From Cichorium intybus (lineage: Eukaryota > Streptophyta > Magnoliopsida > Asterales > Asteraceae): a stretch of DNA of 64,000 nucleotides. Shown in pieces: positions 55,066 through 64,000 of this stretch. The first letter of the stretch is position 1; each line of letters starts with the position of its first letter. The stretch is from assembly GCA_023525715.1 (NCBI GenBank), contig CM042012.1:56726705-56790704 (forward strand), read 5' to 3'. Both the position numbers and the translations under genes were made by a program. The notes beneath the pieces were generated by a model. That model saw only the letters and a program-made list of their open reading frames with translations. It did no database searches and was not told the origin of the DNA.

Positions 55066-56489
55066 TGTAATACCATATTTCTATTATAATAGTAGAGTTG
55101 AGTTAATCTTAGTGTAATTAAGATTAAATGAGTTATAACATAGGTTAGGGTGGTTAGAAACCTATTTGGGAGATGTCCGAGTATGAAAAATGCCAAAAGG
55201 AACTAACACGGGTCGTGTGGGACAAGAACGGGTCGTGTTCTGAATACTGAAAGCATGCAGTAAGGTCGAACAAAAGTACACGGTCGTGTACTTTAACCCG
55301 GGTCGTGTAGCACCTACTGATGCAAACCGAAGGAGTGCTGTGGATTTACACGGGTCGTGTGAATCCACACGGGTCATGTGTCGCGTGCAGACCCACTTTT
55401 TAAAGTTGGGTTTTAGTCATTTTGGGGAAAAACCAATTTGCTTAAAACCCTCTCTAAACACTAGAAACATAATCCTAAACCTCTAAACTCGAAATTGAAG
55501 CCTATAATTCAAGAATTGAAGCTAGGATTTGATTCGTTACGGTTGAAAGGTAATTCCCTTCGATATTGGTTTCATTTTGATGGTTGGATAGTTTGATTCG
55601 AGATGGTGTGAGGTGGTATTGATGAACCTCCTACAACTAGCAAGTGTTGGAGTGAGATTAATTGGATTCTGAGTGTAAGAGAGAGTTCTAATCTTATACT
55701 TGAGCTAGTAAGTTGTTGTTATTACGTTTCTAAGGTTGTATGAGTCGAAATGGTGGAACTGGAAGCTACAACTAAGATAGTATTGCTATCTTTTGGTTGT
55801 AACTCTTTTATATGTTCCAAATTATTGATTTTGATGAATACTGAGTTTGATTGAGCTTGTCCTTAAATTGGAGTATTGATATTGAGCTGTTGTGTTACAG
55901 TTAAGGCTAGACAGGAACACACACGAGGTTCGGGAGTTCCACCTATCGACCCAACATCAGGTGAGTAGTTACTTATTAGATGAAATATGCCTTGTTGAGA
56001 TGTTTATTGTAGATAAGAAGTGTGCTATGTTTTGATTTGGTTGAGTATAACTAGTTTTGAGTATTTGGAATAAAGAGTTATAGTGTGTGTGACACACTAA
56101 GGACTGAGACAGTCCATTGAGTTGATTCAAATGAGATGTTGGATGATTTAATCCGATTAATCCTTAATTACTCACTGAGCTCTAGTAGCTCATAAATTTT
56201 TTGTTAATGTTGTTTGTGTTTAGGTTCTGGTAATGGCGACCGCAGGAAATGTAACATGGATGGATAGCTGGACTTTGGACTTGGACCTACTTGTTGTTTG
56301 AATTATGTAGTTAACCCGGTTTTTGTATAACGGTTGTAAACACTTGATGTAAATAGTTTAGGACTTAAACTATGCTTTTGGTAACAACTTTGTATGACTT
56401 ATTTCTTAATTTGAATTACACCTTTTAAATTATATGATGATTTGAGAAAAATCAAGGTGTAATTCATTTGTGAGGAACCGGGTGTTACA
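55066..56489 (+). mobile_element. Probable solo LTR of a gypsy-type element
   Basis: A 1424-bp block beginning TGTAATACC and ending GGGTGTTACA interrupts the CACTA2 subterminal repeats exactly. Flanks ctttt and ttttt are nearly a 5-bp duplication. No partner LTR, primer site or pol is present. Internal words ACACGGGTCGTGT and variants occur about six times in 55205-55380. Confidence 0.75.
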
Positions 56490-58813
56490 TTTTTACTGCA
56501 AAAGTTCACAATCGCACCTTTAAAACGTCATTTGTTGGTGCGGTAATTATTAATCGCATAAAAATTTGTTTCATTAGTGTGTGTTCGTCCAAAGGCACTA
56601 TTAAAACCTTTTTTTACTGCGAAAGTATACAATCGCACCTTTAAATCCATATTTTTTACTCCCAAATTTTACAATCGCACCTTTATAACGTCATTTGTTG
56701 GTGCAGTAAGTTCTGATAACATTAAAAATGATTATTATTTAAATACAATAAATTCGGGGCTTTTGTTAGTCCTGAAATCGTCCTTCGACCAACCTTCTCC
56801 TTCTTCTTCAAGATCCTCTGGTTGCATTTACTTTACTTCATTAAATCCGGTTGCATTTACTTCTCTTCAGTTAACGTGAGTTTATATCAAACCTTTATTA
56901 ATTTCGTTAATATAGAAGTCATTATATAACACCCGACAACTGAAATCTAGATTTGAAACATTTATGAACCCGAATAACAGAAACATTCCTTAATTGTTTT
57001 TTATTTTAAATTTTAGATGGATCGTTATTATTTGATGTACCAAACTTCACGTATGTCCGGAACTTATATCAAGGGAGTTGAAGATTTTATTAGTGTTGCT
57101 AAAGCAGATAGTGTAAAAAATGGAAGGCGGTCGATTTGTTGTCCTTGCAACAAATGTAAGAACTTTCAAAGTGTTACTGATACCGGATCAATAGAGTACC
57201 ATCTGTTGGAAAATGAATTTGTGCCTAATTACAATTGTTGGTCAAGACATGGAGAATCACTAGCTGATTGTAGCACATCGTCAAGCAATTTACAGAGTAA
57301 TGAAAACAGAGTACCAATTAACGATGATGATCAGAATTCAAATGACAACAACGACAATTTCAAAGAAATGTTTGATGACATGGAGACAAATATGGGTGAT
57401 GATGAACAAGGGAAATTACACCGTCTGTTTGAAGAAGTAGAAACACCCTTATATAAGGGTTCTAAATAGATGAAACTTGATGCGGTGTTGAACTTGATGA
57501 ACTTAAAGTTGAAAAACGGATGGAGCGATAAAAGTTTTACAAATCTATTAGAGCTTTTGCATGACTTGCTTCCGAAAAACAATGGATTACCACTTTCCAC
57601 ATACCAAGCAAAAAAATTTATGTGTCCCATGGGATTGGAAGAGGAAAGAATACATGCATGTCCAAATAATTGCATGTTGTTCAGAATGGAGCACGAAAAT
57701 ACTCATAACTATGTTCTCTGTCAGGCATCAAGGTATAAAAGGAAAAATGATGACGAAGAAGTTGATGACGATGTGACAAAAAATAGACCTATGACTAAAA
57801 TGTTGTGGTATCTTCCTATCATACCAAGACTGAAAAGGTTGTTTTCAAATGAGAAGGAAGCAAAGTTAGTTTGTCGGCATTCGGAAGAACGGCTATCCGA
57901 CGGAAAACTGAGGCATGTTGCGGATTCACCTCAGTGGAGAAACATCGATAAGAATGATCCCACTTTTGGAAACGAGATGCGAAACTTACTGTGTGGGCTT
58001 AGTTCGGACGGGATCAATCCTTTCGGAAACATCAGTTGTCGTCATAGCACGTGGCAGTTCTTTTATACATTTACAATCTTCCACCGTGGTTATGCATGAA
58101 ACGGAAATACATCATGATGTCGTTGTTGATTCAGGGTCCGACTCAGCCCGGTAACGATATTGATGTGTATCTGTCTCCTTTGATTGATGACTTAAAAACT
58201 ATTTATAGCACGGGTGTCAAAGTATATGATGCGTATAAAAAAGAACATTTTCATGCGGGCCATGATTTTTTGTACAATAAGTTACTTTCCTGCATACGGT
58301 AACTTGTCAGGATACAAAACCAAGGGTAAGAAAGCTTGTCCTGTTTGTGAAGATGAGATAACCTCGATATGGTTAAATAATTGCAAAAAGTGTGTATACA
58401 TGGGACATCGAAGATTCCTGCCGAGTGATCACCGTTTTAGGAAGATGACTATCGAGTTTGATGGAATTGTTGTGGTCAGAAAGATGAGGCCACGATTTGA
58501 TGCATTTTCCCGAGTTAAAGACGTAAAAGTTGTGTTAGGGAAAAATATAAAATTGATTAAAAAGCCATCTGGAAAAAAAGTCAATCTTTTTTGAATTACC
58601 TTACTGGAGACATTTAGATGTTCGACATTGTCTAGATGTTATGCATATAGAAAAAAATGTCTGCGAGAGCTTGATAGACTTATTATTAGATATTAAGCAC
58701 AAAACTAAAGACGGGTTTAAAGTCCGAAAAGACATGGTCGAGATGGAAATATGTGGAGATCTTGCTCCCGAAGAATCACCCAAAGGTTTTCGTCTGCAAC
58801 CTGCTTGTTATAA

Positions 58814-60177
58814 GGATTATTGTCATAATGGCCCAACAAAGTTTTGTCAAATATTTTGAAAGGTCCTTATACAATATTTTGTGCGTTCTAGGCCCTTAAA
58901 CTGGCAAAAAACATATCATTTGAACCCTTTTTGAGAGGGTTAAGGGGTTAGCCGGTTGTAAAGTGACGTGGCTATCCAATTGGTACTTTAGTTATCATTG
59001 TTAGTCCACATGGTACTCACATGTCATCTATGTGGATTATTATTAAGTTAAGAATTTATAAATTGTTCATGTTCTTCCCAAAAACCTTAAAATTCCATTT
59101 GCAACTGGAATGGCCTTTTAGACCCCATGAACTCCCACCTCCGCAGTGAAATCATTCGCTATGGTGAGACCTGGTGATTTTCGACAGACTTGAATTTCTT
59201 CTCATCCTTTTCCCTTTCTTCTCAAAGAAACTAAAACCAGTGTCCATTGAAGACGTTGAAGATGGAGAAATTACAAAATTATCCTCCCCATCCTTAGGTT
59301 TATGGTTTCCTCTTAACCTGAAGGATCCAAAAAGATCTCTACCACTCTTCTGATGTTCGTGTTTGTTACCAGGAAGAAGCAGTTGTTGTCCACCGCCACT
59401 CCAAACCTCAACTTCCGTTCCCTTCCGGTGGGAAGAAGAACCAAGTAAGCCCCGACCCTGTACCGACCTCATCCTCGCCTCCGCCCACCACACAACCACC
59501 GTCAACAGGTGCCTGAAGCTTCCTCCAAGACTAGCTATGGTGGAATCCAGCATTATTACCAAAACGCCCTCACCCACCAACGTTCTCGACGGTCCAGGAG
59601 ATACCGGGCGCAAATCCGTGTTCTCGTCTTCTTCCTTCAGATTTGTAAGGGAACGACGCCGTAAAGGACATAGACAAGGGTCACATGAGGGGGGAGATTA
59701 CAGTCGCCAGAGGTGGGACAATCGCCGCTTGATTGTAGCTGTTCGAGGTAACCCTAAGGGCAGTACACTACGTCGTTTCCTCTGAAATCCAAGGGGTTGA
59801 CGACGGTGCTGGGGCTTGACAACGACACTGAAGGTTGAGGCGTGATCTTCTATTTTTTTCTTTCTTTTTTTGCCACTAAAATTACAAGATTGGAGCGTAC
59901 ACACGCTTGGAGCTGGAGGCGTGATGAAAAAGAAGATAGGGTATGCTTATTTTAATTTACTTTTCAATTGTAAAAAAATAATATATCTACGTGGACAATA
60001 AATGATCCACTTATTCCAACATAATGACAACGTAACAGATGAAACCGGCAAAAAAGGGTAGATACCTGTTTTTAACAAGTCATTTACCAGTTTAAGGACC
60101 TAGAACACACAAAATATTGTATAGGGACCTTTTAAAAAGTTTGACAAAACTTTGTTGGGCCATTATAACAATAACCC
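58814..60177. mobile_element. Small Mutator-like element with captured host sequence (Pack-MULE type)
   Basis: Long inverted repeats: about 94 bp at each end (58814-58907 and about 60085-60177), starting GGATTATTGTCATAATGG and GGGTTATTGTTATAATGG. A perfect 9-bp target duplication, ttgttataa (58805-58813 and 60178-60186). No transposase inside. The interior (59100-59930) is GC-richer and has exon-like sequence. It sits in the coding region of the CACTA2 transposase. Confidence 0.9.
59363..59785 (+). pseudogene. Captured plant gene fragment in the small MULE, DUF688-like
   Basis: A 140-codon open stretch. A TTTGTTACCAG acceptor-like sequence precedes GAAGAAGCAG; the frame then reads LPGRSSCCPPP, SVPFRWEEEPSKPRP, CLKLPPRLAM and TVLDG-like PTNVLDGPGD. 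The 'VPF.WEE.P..P' box followed by CL.LPPRL and VLDGP is the layout I associate with plant DUF688 proteins, whose function is unknown. Assignment rests on this motif memory only. The fragment lacks clear start and end. Confidence 0.45.
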
Positions 60178-60346
60178 TTGTTATAACACATCAAAACAAG
60201 AACAAAAAAAGATTTGTCGATGTTTACATGCTATCAAGGTTCCATCAACTTATTTGTCAAACATCAAAAGATTTGTGTCCTTGAAAGACAATAAATTGCA
60301 TCCAATGAAGTCTCATGATTGCCACATTTTGAAAATGTCATTAAAG

Positions 60347-60819
60347 TAAATAAAACTTCTATCAAATTTCTATAAAAAGTACGAGTCTTTTTATCTGAAT
60401 TAAAATCCAAGTGGTTGTTTAAGACACCAAGCAACTCTAAAATGCCACATTCTCTCAATCAAACATATTTATCTTACCAAATAAAAAGAAATTGATTTTG
60501 AGTGTCTCTGATGAGAATGTCTAGAATGAACTTTAATTAACATGTAAACAATTAGTATTCTATTATGAAAGTGCATTATTGAGACCAAGTTTTAAATGGT
60601 TTTTGATATATTGATAAATTACTATAAGTCGTATACATATATTTTTTAATAGTAAAAAACATTGTCATTGCAACAGGTTTATATGTATATACGATAGTAC
60701 ATTATTTTCTTCCATTTAGTCCTATTTTGGATTAAATTAGTTCTCTAGGTATATAAAATAGAAGGCGATGAAGAAAGTGACAACGCATAGTAATATCAAG
60801 TATTTTAGTTGTTGTTAGG
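60347..60819. other. AT-rich spacer before the Athila-like element
   Basis: No gene or repeat recognised. The 3' end of CACTA2 and the 5' boundary of the next LTR both fall in or near this stretch but cannot be fixed. Confidence 0.3.
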
Positions 60820-61744
60820 CCCTATTCTTGGTGAAAATTATATCATATATACATTAGTATTTCTCACTTTTTGTGCTAGTGCTTGTTTGCAAAGAAATGT
60901 TATAATCAGGGACTAAATGCGGACAATTGAAGAAGTTTTGAGAATATTGTCAAATTCAGTTGAATGAACATGCGTGCCACGGGAATGAAGCCATGCGCGA
61001 CGCGCCACGTCAAAAGTTGAGGCGGTGAAGAGAATTCAAATAGCGAAAAAACGGGGATAAGGCTCTACGCACGACGCAGCTAGAGGTCTTAAGCGTCGCA
61101 GATTCTAATTTTCCACAAGTATAAATAGAGGCTTCTAGGTCGAAAAAAGGAGACGAAGATCAGACCCTAAGGTGGACTTACAGCGACTTTAACTCAAGTT
61201 TCGAGATTCCAGCAGCCCTTTGTGGTATTTTTATGTTTTCACTTTAATTTTAATGTTAGTTTAGCTCTTTTAGTTCTTAGCTTAGTGTTTCTAGAGTGTG
61301 ACAGCAGCAGCAGTATGTTAAAGTTATTTAATTTTGTATTTAAATGTTTTGGATCTTCTGGTTTTGAGTTTAATACAAGTAATCCTTCAGTTCATGTTTT
61401 ATTGCACTTTTTACCTTTATTTATGTTTGAATGAGTTTTGAATGCTTTTGGTTTGTGTTATTGTTTCTAGATTCTAAATATAGTTTATGAGTAAGCAATC
61501 TAGGGTTAGACTTTAATTTAGTTTCATTTAATTTATGTTTGGTTTTGATTTTGGATTTGAGATTTCTGTATGTTTTGGGAAAGTGGAAGTTAGTCCCTCT
61601 GGCTGTAGCATGATACTACAGTTGGTAAGCTATCGTTTTGTCTTGACCACCAAACTCTCGTGGATCGACCCTTACTACCGATGTACTAGTGAGTGTGAGG
61701 TTTTAATTTCTTATTTTTGACCGCACGACGACCTAGGCGTGTCA
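60820..61744 (+). repeat. 5' LTR of an Athila/Tat-like element (start approximate)
   Basis: The end is clear: ...CTAGGCGTGTCA at 61744, followed by the primer site. A TATA box (TATAAATAG, 61120-61128) and GC-rich words such as GCGCGACGCGCC lie inside. The left edge, perhaps TGTTAGGCCC near 60820, is a guess because the partner LTR is outside the window. Confidence 0.55.
61120..61128 (+). promoter_or_regulatory. TATA box in the Athila-like LTR
   Basis: TATAAATAG in an otherwise GC-richer context, about 620 bases before the LTR end. Confidence 0.5.
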
Positions 61745-61749
61745 AATTT

Positions 61750-61764
61750 TGGCGCCGTTGCCGG
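61750..61764 (+). other. Primer binding site, tRNA-Asp type
   Basis: TGGCGCCGTTGCCGG, five bases after the LTR end. This is the characteristic primer site of Athila/Tat-type Ty3-gypsy elements. Confidence 0.9.
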
Positions 61765-61861
61765 AGAGTTGTGCGCTTAGGATAAGAAGATCAGTAGGGT
61801 TGTTTTTGATTTTGATGTTCAATTTTAGTCTTTTGATTTCCGGTATGTGTACGCCCTTATA

Positions 61862-63052
61862 ATGGGCGATTACATATACCCGGATCAGTATGAGTAGTAT
61901 GAAAATCCGGCCGCCAGTTATTACGATGATGATTACAACAATGGATCATTCGATGACAATGGATGGCGGACCGAGGAGTCATCTCAACCTGAAAATTCTG
62001 CAATTTGGGCCCAACTCTTGGAACTCATGGTTAATACCTGCCAAATGCAAAAGGATCAGGCCGATGCTCTTATAAGATTGCAAGACTCATTAGATCAGTT
62101 GGAGAAAATTAGGGAATGTCCACCACCCTCGCCAAAACCCGAGGCGAGTGATTTTTATACCCATGATAATGTGTGTGAACCTGCATCACCTGAACATGTG
62201 ATGGAAGGAAATGCACCCTGGGAAAGTCAAGAGACCACTCAAAGGGTCGAAAATGTTGAGGAAGAGGTTGTAGGTGACAATGCTACCTTTGACTCAACAA
62301 CTTTTGATGTTTTTGAAAATGTTAATAATGTTGAGCTGGTGATGAGTGAATCCATACCATCACCAGACAATTTGGTTGATGAGGATGTTGAGGAGGAGGC
62401 TGTAAGTGACAGTACACACCCCAGCCCAACAATTCCAGAAATTTTTCAAAAATTTGAACATTTTGAAAGTAAGGAACTGGTGATTGGTGACCTTATATCA
62501 CCAGCAGATAAAACCAGTCGCTCACTCTTGGTGCCGATCCACCTGTTGGACGAGGATCAAGATGATGATGACGACAAGGTGGTTTTTGAAAACAATAAAC
62601 ATGATTTCTTTGCCGCTCATGACTCATTAATGAATGAAAAATTAGATGCGATCAATACCATCGATGAGGATATTCGGGAGCATACCAATATTATGCCTTC
62701 CGATTCCATTTGATTGAAAAATTTTTATTGGTACTGCGGACCAAAACCATACATTATAGATAACATGCAATATGTGAGCAACAAACGAGGCGCAAAACAA
62801 CTACTGGAAGCAGCATTGGGCGCGCTCCACATCAAACTTGTGATCTTGAAGAGATATAGAAGGAAAGATCGAGCTTGGAGGTTTAAAGCTACTTCTAAGC
62901 ATTCGCGGGAAATAATCGCAAAACGACGACCGGGCAGCAGCAGGAGAACCGGCAAGCCATTCGACCTAGGAAAGCTGAAGGAGCATGTGGACAACGAAGG
63001 GACGATGGTGATTGAAAATCAGCAAAGGAAGATGGCGTACGATCCACCGTAG
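61862..63052 (+). pseudogene. Leader-proximal ORF of the Athila-like element (unknown function)
   Basis: One frame of about 396 codons from MGDYIYPDQYE to ...KMAYDPP contains two stops: TAG at 61895-61897 and TGA at 62711-62713. The product is acidic in the middle (DEDQDDDDDK), has a helical stretch (MVNTCQMQKDQADALIRLQD) and a basic end. It lies between the primer site and a second ORF, as do the extra ORFs of some Tat/Ogre/Athila elements. I recognise no domain. Start choice: first ATG in frame after the leader. Confidence 0.5.
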
Positions 63053-63818
63053 CTGCAGAAGCACGTCTGGCTGAAGACGTTAAACTTAGCGCTTGTTGGG
63101 AGGCAACCCATCCTTTATCGGTTAGGTGTAGTGCTTTTAGGAGTAATTAGGAGAATATCATCATCATCATTGCAGGTATTAGTAGTACGAGGCAAGTGTG
63201 GGGTCAGACGAAGGGCTTTGGAGAATTTGGAAGCCACGACGTGGTAAGGAGAAGGGCGCGACGCGGGATCCCAACGTAACTCGATGCGCAGGGGTTACTT
63301 TGGCGACACGTACGAAGCGGATTGCATCCACGCGCGTCGTGGGATACGATCGGTCAGAAAACTCTTTATAAGGTACGTATTCTCATCGCAACCCACACAA
63401 CCACGCCGCGTAGAGACAGAGCATCCTTTGATCACTCGATTTTTCTCATTTTTCTTGTGTTCTACTGTTCTACTACCACGGTATGTCTTCTAGAACTAGT
63501 TATTTCACGTTATTACATGCATTTGAATGGTGAATTTGATTGAAATAGCAAAAACTAGAAAACTTAGAAAATCGGCAATGCTGACTCGTAGGGTGTTGTA
63601 TTCGCAAAATCAACACCCTAGGGAGGCTAGTCGGTAGTTAGGGTACCTTGTAGTAGCATTGGATTGAGTTTAACAGGTGAAATCATTGATTTTGGGATTT
63701 TTTTCGTATCATACTTACGGCGCGACGCGCCAAATTCTTGGGCCACATCGCGCGTGTCTGGGCGGGAAGAAGGACTAATTTTGCAAAAAATATTTCGTGT
63801 GTGGTTTCTTTTGTGCAG
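63053..63818 (+). other. Noncoding region with conserved Athila-type motif and GC-rich block
   Basis: 63076-63110 contains GCGCTTGTTGGGAGGCAACC, a phrase common to Athila/Tat elements. 63190-63490 is rich in CG words (GGCGCGACGCGGG, CACGCGCGTCGTGGG) and includes CTTTATAAGG at 63362-63371, a possible second promoter-like site. It ends with TTTCTTTTGTGCAG directly before an ATG, which looks like a splice acceptor. Confidence 0.5.
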
Positions 63819-64000
63819 ATGGAGTTCAGGCGTGATCACCCATTTCTTCGGTTCCCACAGGTCTTAGACGATACACCCCAGTAAGAGGCCCGACGAGACG
63901 AGCTGAGTACCCGCCCAGTACTCGCGGCTATCATGCTGGATCGATCCGTTTTGACACAGGCTGGTCTTTGGGCCGAGTTGGAGCCATTCATCCATCGCAC
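63819..64000 (+). pseudogene. Second ORF of the Athila-like element (partial, runs off window end)
   Basis: The ATG follows an acceptor-like TTTTGTGCAG. It begins MEFRRDHPFLRFPQVLDDTP, a TAA at 63882-63884 interrupts, and the frame continues ARRDELSTRPVLAAIMLDRS. The 'RR.ELSTRPVLA' stretch matches plant transposon proteins (putative plant transposon protein domain). The rest lies beyond the window. Confidence 0.55.

Larger units (their letters stand above)
54810..60346 (+). mobile_element. CACTA transposon 2, 5' part, with solo LTR and small MULE inside
   Basis: Starts CACTAGTACAAATTTTGTTGG at 54810 and shares subterminal words (for example TTTACAATCGCACCTTTAAA) and TNP2 gene with CACTA1. 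The transposase homology ends at about 60346 without the C-terminal part. No 3' terminal repeat is seen before the window ends, so the element is truncated. Two later insertions lie inside it. Confidence 0.8.
57017..60346 (+). pseudogene. TNP2-type transposase of CACTA2, broken and split by a small MULE
   Basis: ATG at 57017 starts the transposase-associated domain (ICCPCNKCKN, W..HGE), then an in-frame TAG (57467-57469; the homologous codon in CACTA1 is TAT). The frame continues MKLDAVLNLMNLKL and the domain with KMLWYLPIIPRLKRLFSN, then the TNP2 core in shifting frames: IYNLPPWLCMKRKYIMM, PGNDIDVYLSPLIDDLK, YFPAYGNLSGYKTKGKKACP, MGHRRFLPSDHRFR and LDVMHIEKNVCES. The reading is cut by the MULE at 58814 and resumes at 60178 (QKKICRCLHAIKVP, MKSHDCHILK). 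Homology ends near 60346. Frameshifts near 58050 and 58260 add to the damage. Confidence 0.85.

Noticed and set aside
59152..59613. 153-codon minus-strand ORF in the small MULE
   Set aside because: The plus strand of the same bases shows the VPFRWEEEP box and LPPRL pattern with an acceptor-like site, so the minus-strand frame is taken as a shadow.

Overview
The window reads as nuclear DNA of a flowering plant, very probably a eudicot. It is AT-rich, has GT-AG introns, and contains Copia and Ty3-gypsy LTR retrotransposons, CACTA (En/Spm) and Mutator-like DNA transposons, and a plant-type pepsin-like aspartic protease. The element families look familiar from Asteraceae, but the sequence alone does not prove the family. 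No rRNA, CRISPR or bacterial features are present, and I found no convincing tRNA gene by eye. Almost everything is transposable element (TE) or TE-broken gene.

Layout. (1) 1-17.8 kb: a Mutator-like (MULE) transposase gene whose intron holds Copia element A (434-17108, TSD aaact). A itself is split by a much younger Copia element B (6140-15074, TSD atagg). (2) 17.8-19.5 kb: spacer with one small convergent coiled-coil ORF. (3) 19546-23922: a decayed minus-strand Copia element C with 97-bp LTRs. (4) 23923-31365: a remnant of one aspartic protease gene, then a second, nearly complete minus-strand aspartic protease gene. The second gene is split in its last exon by minus-strand Copia element E (24535-29859, TSD aggaa) and also carries a frameshift. 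(5) 32074-53068: a 21-kb CACTA element (CACTA1, TSD tca). It holds a truncated TNP2 transposase and a multi-exon gene ending in a ULP1-type cysteine protease domain. Two LTR elements have inserted into it: D (33438-40886, TSD tatat), which carries an RKD-like RWP-RK transcription factor gene in antisense with introns and a TATA box, and F (43717-50625), a pol-less relative of A. (6) 54810-60346: the 5' part of a second, related CACTA element (CACTA2). It carries a longer but broken TNP2 gene, a probable solo LTR (55066-56489) and a small MULE (58814-60177, 9-bp TSD) with a captured host-gene fragment. (7) about 60.8-64 kb: the start of an Athila/Tat-like Ty3-gypsy element with an Asp-tRNA-type primer site and two broken reading frames, running off the window.

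Relative ages follow from nesting and LTR similarity. B and E are young: their paired LTRs differ by about one substitution outside microsatellite tracts. A and D are older, and the CACTA elements pre-date D, F, the solo LTR and the small MULE. Nearly every coding region has at least one stop, frameshift or insertion. The most intact are the B gag-pol ORF (one single-base frameshift in RNase H) and the RKD-like gene inside D.

Points of most interest: the antisense capture of a whole RKD-like gene by a non-autonomous LTR element; short motifs that recur in the untranslated leaders of the Copia elements, and leader and 3' noncoding blocks that are better preserved than the coding regions; the small MULE carrying an exon-like fragment; and the ULP1-like protease gene carried by CACTA1.
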